This document shows, in pieces, positions 1 to 10,100 of a stretch of 64,000 nucleotides of DNA. Each line of letters begins with the position of its first letter. The stretch's first letter is position 1. Below the pieces are notes generated by a model that saw only the letters and a program-made list of their open reading frames with translations, searched no databases and was not told the origin of the DNA. Both the position numbers and the translations under genes were made by a program. Origin of the DNA: Membranipora membranacea (taxonomy: Eukaryota; Bryozoa; Gymnolaemata; Cheilostomatida; Membraniporidae); NCBI GenBank assembly GCA_914767715.1, contig OU612069.1:122001-186000 (forward strand), read 5' to 3'.

Positions 1-585
1 TAAAAGTAGAAGCCCAACAGGAATTGATTTTGAATTTAATTTTGTCAAAGAATCGATGCCTGTAAGGCTGTTTTGATCAAAATGCCAAATTGATTTTCTA
101 AACAGTTCTTATTTATTAAAGAAAATGATGATGTGCTCTTTGAACCAGTCTATTTCTCATCGACTTCAGAAAAATAGGTCAATATAATGAATAGCAAGCG
201 CGCTAACCAAGTGCGCTAACCAATCGCGCCATCTTGCCATCTCACAATCCCAAAACAAGAACGGGTTGACGGCGCTAATTAGATAGCCCGCTGTTCACTA
301 CTCGGAGTATTACTAAACAAACTAAACACTCTTTATTACACTTTATAATTTTTAGTTCAGGGCAGATCATTCCTACAGAAAAAGGCCAAATATCCAATCT
401 TATCTAAAGTGAAGCATCTGGGGCAATTCTAGAGGAATGAGGAAGCGCCCGAACGGGAAATGATATGTTTTACCCCCAAGCAAGGAGGAGGACTTCCATA
501 TAGAGCTGGCCTTGTTTCTCAAGCAGAATAGCATCAATATTTTCCTGGCCTTTACAATCACTGATAACAGATTTATTTTGATTTA
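1..585. other. Left flank of the LTR element, with a SINE-tail fragment
   Basis: I see no coding region here. Positions about 190-310 resemble the 3176-3305 part of the SINE inserted in the neighbouring retrotransposon: both carry the GCGCTAACC..CGCGCCATC segment, a GGGTTGA..GGCRCT block and the phrase GATAGCCCGCT.TTCACTACTCGGAG. This is therefore a second, diverged copy of the same repeat. The remaining bases show no recognisable feature. Confidence 0.5.
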
Positions 586-793
586 CATTATTAAGTTTGT
601 GTGTTGGTGATGTTTTACGATATTTTATTGGGAGCATCTAGCAGAGGCATCTTACTGGTAGCATGGTTTACATAGAAAGGAAGTAGCCACTGCATTGTGG
701 TCATTATAAAAGAACAATAGAATCTGACATCACGTCCTGTGATGTCTGTTAGCAGACTAATTAACTGTCATCGTTAAGGCATGGCATATATAA
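586..793 (-). repeat. 3' LTR of the gypsy element
   Basis: This 208-bp direct repeat matches 5404-5611 at a constant offset of 4818 bp, with about two substitutions near its right end. A polypurine tract lies immediately inside it on the minus strand. Confidence 0.9.
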
Positions 794-798
794 TGTTG

Positions 799-808
799 CC
801 TCCCCTTT
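799..808 (-). other. Polypurine tract of the gypsy element
   Basis: The minus strand reads AAAGGGGAGG just upstream of the 3' LTR, the expected position and composition for the plus-strand DNA primer of an LTR retroelement. Confidence 0.6.
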
Positions 809-1151
809 AAGAGGGTTTATATCTCTCTGGTGGTTTGCTTATTCGAGCTGAACGTCTCAGTACTGGTGGTGTAATAGGTGACGGTGTAGAGGTTTGAGTA
901 CGTTGTCTCTGCGTTGTAACCATCGGACTAGTACTGGGTATAAGGCTTGTATCTGTATCAGTGCTCGAACCATCATCTGTACCGTCAGCATCTGACGACC
1001 TCTGGGGCAAAGTGGTTGCTGCTTTTACACTGGCTTTGCTGAAGGTATCCTGAGATAAATCTTGTCTTGTTACATTAGAATTATGGGGTTGGTTTAAATC
1101 ATCATAGTCACAATCATCAATTTGTGTACCAGCAGAAACTAAATGATTCAA
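807..1151 (-). pseudogene. C-terminal tail of gypsy pol
   Basis: This reading frame of 114 codons follows the integrase frame and ends just inside the 3' LTR. It is rich in Ser and Thr and ends with a basic stretch (RRSARISKPPERYKPS). Such RRSxRxxKPPxRY tails are typical of the C-terminus of gypsy integrase polyproteins. It is separated from the upstream integrase frame by stops, so it is a disconnected remnant of the same polyprotein. Confidence 0.65.
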
Positions 1152-1208
1152 ATGACAATACCGAACTCTAGAACCAATCCTGACTAGATACCTGAGCGGA
1201 CCTATGCG

Positions 1209-4200
1209 TTATATTACAGTGCCAAATAACCACTTGTCTCGACCAATCATGTTCCGGACCTTGACAGAATCTCCGACTTTAAACTCACGAGACTTGGAAT
1301 TACTACCATCGACATAACTATGATCCTGAGAATTATCAACGTCTGCTTGCAGACTGGGTTTCATGAGAGTAAATAAAGTGCGTAGTTGTCTGCCCATTAA
1401 CAGTTCACATGGAGCACGCCCTGTTGTAGCATGATTGGTTGTGTTATATCCTAACAGAAACCTCGACAGTGCCAAATTCCTATCCCTTGAACTACCTTTC
1501 ACTTTCTAGAGAAAACTCTTAGCTGTCTGCACACAACGCTCTGCTTGACCATTTGATGCAGCATGATACGGAGGTGAATATTTATGAACTATTCCATTAG
1601 ACTTGAGAAACTCCTCAAACTCTCCGGATGTGAATGACTTAGCATTATCTGTATACAATATCGCACATAACCCATGTGTCGAGAATAATTGTCTTAGCGA
1701 AAGGACAGCCTTAGAGCTAGTAATACTGCTTATGGGCTCTACATGTAACCATTTGCTATAACTATTGACCAAAATCAAATAATTCTGACTATCATATTCA
1801 GCGAAATCAGCATGAAGCCTGAACCATGGCTTCTTCTCAAACTGAAACGGATACCAAGTTTTGGGTGGTGAATTACCAACCATTTGACATTCACGACATT
1901 CTTTTGCTATAGTCTCTATAGTACTATCAACATTTGGAAACCAGAAATAACTACGAACCACTGATTTCATTCTGACAACACCAGTGTGATCCTGGTGCAA
2001 CTCTGACATAACTCTATCGATAAGACAATAGGGTAGGACAACTCTACAATCATACAATATACATCCTTTGTCAACTGCGAGATCACCGCGCTTACTGCAG
2101 TATGGCTCTAACTCTACATCTGATACATGTTTAGGCCAACCGAATTTCACGAAGTCTGGAACCTTACTGAGAATAGGACATCTACTAGTTTCACGAGCTA
2201 TTTCATCAGCAGTCACTGGGAGATTATCAACTATTGAGAAATAATTTACTTCCATCTCAAAACTTTCATTAGAACTGAGCGGAGCTCTCGACAGATAATC
2301 AACATGACATAAGTCAGAACCTTTGCGATATTCTACTGTATAGTTGTACTCGTTTAGAATGAGTTTCCATCTGTGCAGTCGAAAGAGGGCAACTCCAGAC
2401 TCTAGTTTAGCATTAGGGCCGAAAACTGTCTGAAGTGCACTGTGATCTGCGATGAGTATGAATTTGTTGCCAATAAGATACTTTGCAAACTTCTTCAATC
2501 CAAACATGATGCTGAGAGCTTCTCTGTGTGTCTGAGCGTAGTTTGATTCTGCATTTGAGAGTGTTCTCGAGGCATAGGCTATCGGTGTTTCAGATCCCTC
2601 TTCTTCTCTATGTGAGATTATGGCTCCAAAACCGTAGGGACTTGCATCACACGCCATCACTAGCTGTTTTCTAGGGTCAAATCTGGTGAGCAGATTTTGG
2701 ATGCACAACTCTCCCCTCAGATTGTTGAATGCTTGTTGGCACTCTTCCGTCCAAACGAAGTCAACTCCATCACGCGTTAGATTATGTAACAGCTCAGCTT
2801 TGGTAGCGACTTGTTCAATGAACTTTCCATAGTAGTTGATCATTCCTATGAACTGCTGCACGTCTTGGACTTTCTTAGGAGTCTTAGCTTCTTTTATAGC
2901 TTTTACTCTGTCTGCATTGGGTGCTATGCCAGATTTACTGAGAACATGACCAAGATATGGAACCGACAACTGCAACAACGAACTTTTGTGTTTATTCACT
3001 GTGATACCATGTTTTTCCAACCAATCAAAAGCCTCATCTAGCGTTTTCAAGTGCTCAGGAGAGGTATACACCCGAGGGTGCTGGGGGCTGGAACAATCAA
3101 CAATGAAAGCTCCCCCAGTGGGACTCGAACCCAAAACTCCTGCGGCACAAATCGCCTGGCAGTGAATAGGAAGCGCGCTAACCGATTGCGCCATCCCGCC
3201 ATCCCGCCATCCCGCCATCCCGCCATCCCGCCATCCCGCCATCCGCAAAAAAGAATGGGTTGATGGCACTTATTTGATAGCCCGCTATTCACTACTCGGA
3301 GTTGTGTTCTCTCATCCCACAGCACATTCCAATCCACCATTGCCACCTTATGAAACACAGCGTACGTGTTAGGATTATTGGCCTTACATGGCCCATTGCT
3401 GGGACCCCTTGTAGAAGGTTTTAGCTGTCTTTCCAGCTTGTCAGCATGTCTTTCCATGCTGTCACATGTCTTTTCATGAGTCAGTCAGTAGACAAGTACA
3501 CAGGAGAGGTATACACCCGAGGGTGCTGGGGGCTGGAACAATCAACAATGAAAGCTCCCCCAGTGAGACTCGAACTCACAACTCCTGCGGCACTAATCAC
3601 CTGGCAGTGAATAGCAAGATATACCAACATGTGTTAAGAATACCTGACAAAACCTGATCTAGGACTTTCTGAAACTGCATACTTGCTACTTTCACACCAA
3701 ACAGCAACCTGGTAGGCACTAATAACCCTTTAGGAGTATTCATTGTGAGAATTTTCTGAGAGCTTTTGTCTAGCTTTAACTGTGTGTAGGCAGATGCGAG
3801 GTCAATCTTAGAGAATTTTTCTCCTTTCGTTGTGAAGAGATCATCTGGCAGCGGTAGCGGATAAACATTGTCTTCAATAGCCTTGTTAACAGAAATGGAG
3901 TAGTCGGCGCATACTCTTACATTTTGCCTTGATCCCTGGGTACACATACGAGTGGTGAGGCCCATTTAATCTTCTGAACAGGTACGAGACAACCATCTGT
4001 GACTCGTTTATCTAGATGTGTCTACCTTATCTCTGAACATCAACGGAACTGGTCGAGCTTTACAGAATATGGGTGTACAATCAGGTTTCAACTCTATAGA
4101 AGCCTCATAACCTCTAATCTCACCAAGGCAATCACTACGAAATACCTGAGCATGCTTTGACAACACCTCATTGAGAGTACGAGATTTGACCTGACCTACT

Positions 4201-4673
4201 ATTGGTACTGAGAATATTTCATTCCAATTCAACCGTATGTGAGAAAGCCAATTTCTACCTAGCAAACTTGTACCATTACCCTGTACTACAACAAGCGGCA
4301 ACTTATGTGACTGAGCTGCATAAACTACATCAACAGAAATCTCACCTAAAACTTTAACTAGATTGCCACTATAATCATGTAATGTCAAGTCAGAACGAGC
4401 AGACAACTTACAATGACTGAATTTTGACTGGTACACTTTTGATGATATTAGACTCCAACCACACCCCGTATCCAATTGTAATTTGATAGATTTACCTTCA
4501 ACCTTCATTGGTATATCGATCGGTTTGCGTACATCAGCCATGAGGTTGATTTCCGGCGTGGAGACCGTCATCAGTCCGAGTACTACAACACTTAGCAAAA
4601 TGACCTTTTTTAGAACATTTTTTACATATAATGTGTTTATTTGGACAGTTGTCAGCCTTGTGGGGACCAGCAC
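1209..4673 (-). pseudogene. gypsy pol polyprotein (protease, RT, RNase H, integrase), broken
   Basis: Read from 4673 downwards. The aspartic protease has its DTG site in LQLDTGCGWSLIS (frame 4673-4008). RT starts in a shifted frame (3965-3597), with VRVCADYSISVNKAIED and FSKIDLASAYTQLKL, and breaks off after SGILNTCWYI, just where the YxDD catalytic box should be. RT resumes near 3057 with SPEHLKTLDEAFDWLEKHG and continues into RNase H (MACDASPYGFGAIIS; YAQTHREALSIMFGLKKF), the zinc-binding HHCC integrase head (HQDHTGVVRMK, CRECQ) and the DDE core (ADFAEYD, YTDNAKSF, NGQAERCV). The 1209-1502 frame is the integrase C-terminal domain. Frameshifts near 3990 and 1504 plus the SINE insertion mean no intact enzyme can be made. 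Confidence 0.9.
3057..3622 (-). mobile_element. tRNA-SINE insertion inside gypsy RT (two partial copies)
   Basis: About 570-590 bp interrupt the RT coding region. On the minus strand 3057-3305 carries a tRNA-like head with A-box TGGCGCAATCGGTTAGCGC and B-box GGTTCGAGTCC, followed by a body ending in a conserved CCTCTCCTG. Positions 3499-3622 repeat the B-box half and body with a few changes. Between them lies about 190 bp of unrelated sequence. Upstream of the A-box the octamer GGGATGGC is repeated about seven times (3188-3244). A related fragment lies at 190-310. The arrangement suggests one SINE plus a duplicated or recombined partner. Confidence 0.7.
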
Positions 4674-5351
4674 AGCGTGTACATTTCATGCGCGTTTCTC
4701 TATAATTATCATGAGGTTTCTTACGACTCATTCTATTCACTCCAGTATTAAAGCTGCTTGCTGCTGGTTGGCTATTGTCTGAAATAGGGTGCTTTTGTGC
4801 CATATCCATTGTCATGGCTATAGATTTCGCATTAATTCATGTTAATGCATCACCCTCTTGCAACAATGCCTCACGAATGCGATTATTGCTAACATGCAGG
4901 CCACAAATCAGTTTATTACGGAGACGATTGTATAAAGCGTTACCTGTACGGCTACAATATAATCTGAAACAGATTCATGAGGCAACTGATGTCTCATGTC
5001 AAACCTAAGCGATTCCGACACCGCATTGACTCCAGCTCTAAAATGTTCATCTAGTAATGTAACAAGAGCATCAAATGTGGAATCCTCTACTTTGTTTGGG
5101 ACACTCAAGCTTATAAGCAAGTCCAGAGTTTCATTACCTATCACAGCCAAAAGAATGTTTTTCTTTTTAGCAGCCTCATTTACCTCGTTGGCCTCAAGCC
5201 AAGAATTTAATCTCAGTTTATATGTGGGCCATTTATCTTTACAATCATATTCCGATACCTTACCTATTGACATGTTGTAGCAGGTTCTCTGAGGTTCTCT
5301 GTCTTCAGTGTATAATTTTGCCAGAAATGTGCCTTTTATATCATCTTCCAT
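4534..5351 (-). pseudogene. gypsy gag with CCHC zinc knuckle, frameshifted
   Basis: Frame 5351-4908 encodes a gag-like capsid segment starting MEDDIKGTFLAKLY, with W-rich and L-rich helices (WPTYKLRLNSWLEANEV; ESLRFDMRHQLPHESVSDY) typical of Ty3/gypsy gag. Frame 4815-4534 encodes the nucleocapsid part with zinc-knuckle cysteines (CTRCAGPHKADNCP and CKKCSKKGHFAKCC). The two halves are in different frames, so gag is split by a frameshift near 4850-4905. It lies just downstream of the 5' LTR and primer-binding region. Confidence 0.82.
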
Positions 5352-5389
5352 CTACTGTATGCCTCCCTCATAGTATGAGTAATCTTTCA

Positions 5390-5405
5390 CCAGCCTGTGT
5401 CGCCA
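5390..5405 (-). other. Putative primer-binding site
   Basis: Directly inside the 5' LTR the minus strand reads TGGCGACACAGGCTGG. It begins with the TGG expected where a tRNA 3' CCA end primes minus-strand synthesis. The matching tRNA was not identified. Confidence 0.4.
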
Positions 5406-5611
5406 TTATTAAGTTTGTGTGTTGGTGATGTTTTACGATATTTTATTGGGAGCATCTAGCAGAGGCATCTTACTGGTAGCATGGTTTACATAGAAAGGAA
5501 GTAGCCACTGCATTGTGGTCATTATAAAAGAACAATAGAATCTGACATCACGTCCTGTGATGTCGGTTAGCAGACTAATTAATTGTCATCGTTAAGGCAT
5601 GGCATATATAA
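5404..5611 (-). repeat. 5' LTR of the gypsy element
   Basis: Partner of the 586-793 LTR. Identity begins in CATTATTAAGTTTG and ends in GGCATATATAA. It should contain the element's promoter; no convincing TATA position was assigned. Confidence 0.9.
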
Positions 5612-6139
5612 CATACATATTCTACAGAAATGTGATGTCTAAATAAAAATGAGGATCAATCTATGATGGCAGCGACAAAAATTGATTCAGCTTAACGAGG
5701 CATGTGCTAAGCCACACTGCCGTGAATCATGGTATTGTTGTTGGAACATCAATGTCCGATAACGCTGAGAACTGGTGTAAATGTTGCCACTGTCAGCGCG
5801 GTGTACATGGATGATTTAGAGGAGGATGAGGATACGTTACCAATTCTTGCTCTTTATGTTTGTGTCACCTAATTATCAGTGCATCCGATTCCCTGGTTAG
5901 GATTAATGTGCGACTGATCTGATAACTTTGCTGTGGCCAGTGTCTTACCTTTTTTTATATATCTTTTGAATTCTCAATATAATACACATGCTTTGTTGTA
6001 GTATTCCAAGAATTTCTGTTTGTTTAAACTAGTCAATGGATTTGAGCAGAGTGCTGTTTTTAGCGGGGCGTGGGAGGGGGAATCCTTCCTTAATACCCCT
6101 CATTCTGATTTTCAGCAGTATAGCTATTATTTAAAGATA
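5612..6139. other. Intergenic, no gene seen
   Basis: There is no long frame with recognisable protein motifs and no tRNA-like boxes. I see nothing specific beyond the LTR edge on the left and the AT microsatellite that begins the LINE fragment on the right. Confidence 0.5.
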
Positions 6140-6466
6140 TATATATATATACTTTTATTGTCATTCTACATCATCTTTAGGAATGTTTTTCATGCAGTGA
6201 CAGAACAAAAAAGAAAAAACTTTAGCGGAGAGAAAAAGAAAAAATACTCAAGTAACAAGAATTAATAGGATATAAAGTGCTTTGATAGTTTTTGTTTAAA
6301 ATGAGTAAGTTTGGTTGCTGAGCGTATCTGAATTGGTAAAGAGTTAAAAGTTGTAGTGATTTTTTGTCTTAATTGATCAGTGTGATAATGTAATAGGTAT
6401 CTGTCTCTAAAAAAGGTTTTAGAGCTAGCTGGAATAAAGCCTTCCAAAAGAAAGTCAGGTGCAATC
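6140..6466 (-). mobile_element. 5'-truncated LINE 3' end (copy 1)
   Basis: On the minus strand a short frame (6468-6262) contains TFFRDRYLLHYHTDQLRQK and FNSLPIQIRSATKLTHFK. This is the kind of sequence found at the extreme C-terminus of LINE reverse-transcriptase proteins, just before the 3' UTR. After the stop comes a purine-poor 3' UTR ending in a (TATATA)n tail. The same sequence recurs at about 53176-53495 (+) and 57795-58048 (-). All three share the AATGTTTTTC..GCAGTGACAGAACAAA block and terminate in an AT-rich microsatellite. The fragment is a dead-on-arrival copy of one LINE family. Confidence 0.72.
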
Positions 6467-7102
6467 AAACGCTAAATTTGAAAACCAAAAATACAGGTGA
6501 AATGACCAGCAAGGAGAGGAAAATGCTGTTTTCATAATGATATTAACTACAAAAGCTGTCGCAATAAAATGATTGTAACATTGACACAGGACATTCATGG
6601 CTATTGCGAGAGCAGTTGGTTTCCACGAACAAACAGGCTAAAATCTTAAAATAATGGATACTGATAATCCCAACAGACATTGGCACTGCATACCAGAATT
6701 CCCCAGAAAGCCAAAACTGCTAAAAACAATCCTCAAAATTGGCTGGTTTGGCTTGTCCACTATCACTGATAGAGCGAGATTTTTACTATTTGGCCTAAGC
6801 TTCACCTCTTTTTACCCATTACAGTTAGGCCAGTAGCAAGCTGTTCGGGACATTCAGAGCAGACACAAATCTTATCGAAAAACTGTACACAATTACTTCC
6901 TTTTTGAATATCGGTACAGTGCCAGCAAAAGTAGCCTCTATGATAAACAAAGATTACAATACATCAGAGAATATGTGGAGGGGTCAAGGCTTTGACCAAT
7001 CATCAAACAGAATGTAACTTCATGTTATAAATATGATGTATTAATAGAACCCCAATATTATTTTGACTTAATGATACACTCAACCTTCCAGACTGCTTCA
7101 AC
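6467..7102. other. Upstream region of the CUB-like/sushi gene
   Basis: No convincing gene. The segment leads to the ATG of the membrane-protein gene at 7103 and presumably contains its promoter and 5' UTR. No clear TATA box or initiator was assigned. Confidence 0.4.
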
Positions 7103-10100
7103 ATGAGCTTCTTATCTCTGCTGCTCCTTACTTTCTCACTGCTGACTCTCAGCTCTGCTCTTAAGCTAGAAGATGAGAGTTATAATTTCTGTCCGACAAA
7201 CTACAGTCACATCATAGTACCTGTCAATAACAGTGGAGTCCTCGAGTTCAATAACTCAGAGACTCGGATCTCATGCTCAGTCAACCTCCAGTTCCGCACA
7301 GGATCACTTTATAGGATTTGGTTCCGTTACGTATTCGATGGAGAATGCTTCCCGTATCCGACATGCGGAAAAATTCCTGTAGTATTACGGACAGCTGGGA
7401 GTGTCTTCTGCCCGCTTAGTTATGCTCCCACCTGGACCAGGTATAATGATGTCAGGTATGAAGGGTCTTTTTTGGTTAAAGTAACTGGACTCAATCGACA
7501 CGCGATGATACCTTTCAAGTTACACTACTGGACAGGTGAGTGTGTCAGATTGTGTAGCTGGGTCTTGAGATGGTCAATGGCACGAGGAATCATTGGAAAA
7601 ATTATAATTAATAACTGATAGAAGATTATAAAAACGTAATACTTATGAATAAAGACAGTGCTGCAGTGTGAACTTATGATAGTTATTCAGTTGTTAGTTT
7701 CTATTGATAACAAATATAAACAATCTGTCACCAACAGGTAATACAAAGATTGTCAAATTTTGACACCTGAAGTACAAGATTGAGCAGCTTCTAAACTGTG
7801 GCTATATTCTAGTATTCACCAACCTGAACTCCTGTATTAAAGTGATTGTGAAGGAATCAGGTTTTCGGCATCATTCTATAGTTCTCTGTCCAATTTAGAA
7901 AACTGCTATTATGTTTATTAACAGCAAGTGGCCCAGTTTCATCTGGTTTTCACCCAAAGTTGAGATTAGAAGTTTCTAAAAAGTTACTATTTTGAATGTA
8001 CTGTCATTAAAATAGTACCTTTTAGTACCCTCAAATCTCAACATTGAATGAAAGGGAGTTGAATTAAAACTGGGCCATATGTTGTTAATGAACCTTACAG
8101 CAGTTTTCTAAATTAGACTGAGATTTCCAGAATGATACCAAAAACCTGATTCCTTCACAATCACTTTGAGCCAATTTATGTAAAAGACACATATTTCAGA
8201 TTCAGAGCACTTTAAAAATGATCGTTCCACCTCCCTCTGATTTGATCATAACAAACCTTGTTTTGAAACAATAAATAGGGTAACATATAAATGCAGCTCC
8301 TTTAAGTTTCCTAAAGAGTCAGTCTTATTAGAAAAGTGGATATATTACCCCGGTAAATCAAATATTGTGAGTTCATAGGGCATATGAAAATAACAAAGAG
8401 TGGATCATAGTGGTCAGGGGGAGGCAATTAATCACTATGATCCACTATGATCCCAATTTTAGGACTTTGCAGCAGTTTTATTTCAATAATGTTCACAGGC
8501 TATTTTATTTCATATGCCCCAATGACTTTTCAGCCTGTGATCTTTAAAACCAAACATGGCCTAGTAGGACTGTCACTTTGAGTGAAGTTTTGATGCGTGT
8601 CTAGCATAGATTTGTGAGCATTACATGAAATAAGTTTGATGTTCTAACTGGGATGTTGTCTATTTGTCCCTGGGTTCCTGGGTATTGATAGTATTGACTC
8701 AGCGATGTGCATCTGACATTCTGTTACTTTAGTCATGCAGAGTGATTGGACTATATCATATAACAAAAGAACATCTCCTTTAATTTGTGGTGGTTTCATA
8801 ATAAATGTGTGTTGATTAGCAGTTTTTGGCCACATATTTGTTTCACTCCATAAATATATATATATATTAGAAATGCCGCAATCATAAACATCACAAAACT
8901 GGGTTGTCAGGTTGTCGATTGAGTTTATGATGGATGGCCAATTGGCGATGTCATTATAAGTGCAAATTAAAATGGCTGTCCTTTCCATACCACCTATGAG
9001 GTAGACAGCCTGAGTATTGTTGTCCTATTAAGTGGCGGACCTCCCCCCACAATTATTCTCAGTCATAGAATATAGCGCAACTATCATCTTTGTGGAGCCA
9101 AATAGTAATCTCACCTGCTTGGCGGATAGCATATTGAGGTGAATACACAAAATCACATTGTATAAAGTTTGCAAAGGTGAAATTTGATGAGGTAGTGGGT
9201 AAAAGTAGTAATCCACCCGTAGTAAAATAGAAGGGATTTGAATTTAGGCCTATTGTGTTGCAATCAGACATGCTTACCACTCAACTTAATCCTTCAAAAA
9301 CCCAAGAGATGCTTTTCTCCACTAAGAGAGATAAACCTGACAGTCCTACTCTCGAATTAAATGGTGTAAAAATAGATTTTTGTGACAATGTTAAATATTT
9401 GGGAGTTCTCTTTGATAACAAATTACGTTTTGAAGATCATGTCAATAATGTTGTATCCAAAGCAAATCAGAGAATGTTTGTCATCAGAACCTTTAATTAT
9501 CAGAGTACAAAGCCTTTAGCCTGCATGTTATTTAAAAGTTTTATTGTATCCATTCTAACCTACTGCCTACCTATTTTGTTCACTAGTATTTATTCACGAG
9601 ACAAGAAAGCTCTGAGAAAGTTTTTTAAGCAAGGCGACAGACTAGGTCTTGATATTGGGGACCTAGATTCAGTCATATCAAAACGTACAAAGAACCTGGC
9701 CCTGCAGATAATACATGATGACGAACATTTTTTAAACAATTTTCTTGAGAAACTCCCCTCAGGCAGATATCGCAGCCTTAAATACAGAACTGCCTGGGGT
9801 AAAGACTCATTCCTCAGACACTTGAATTTGATGTTGCAAGATATTTTTTAATCCACTAGAAGTCAGACTTTACTTTACTCTTTTTGTTTATGCTTCTTTT
9901 TGGTATTCCCTACTCATGTAACAGTATAAACACTCAATCTCGCAGCATACCTAATGTTTGTGACAAAATAAACCAACCAACCAACCAACCAACCAACCAA
10001 CCAACCAACCAACCAACCAACCAACCAACCAACCAACCAACCAACCAACCAACCAACCAACCAACCAACCAACCAACCAACCAACCAACCAACCAACCAA

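Larger units (their letters stand above)
586..5611 (-). mobile_element. Ty3/gypsy LTR retrotransposon, inactive
   Basis: The element is read on the minus strand: 5' LTR (5404-5611), primer-binding region, gag with a CCHC knuckle, then protease, reverse transcriptase, RNase H and integrase, a polypurine tract and the 3' LTR (586-793). The pol order PR-RT-RH-IN is diagnostic of Ty3/gypsy. The LTRs differ at only about two of 208 positions, so the insertion is recent. The internal part is nevertheless broken by frameshifts and by a SINE-containing insertion of roughly 590 bp that interrupts RT at its active-site loop. LTR ends lack a clear TG..CA. An ACAT at both outer edges (585-588 and 5611-5614) is a possible 4-bp target duplication, which would trim the LTRs slightly. 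Confidence 0.93.
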
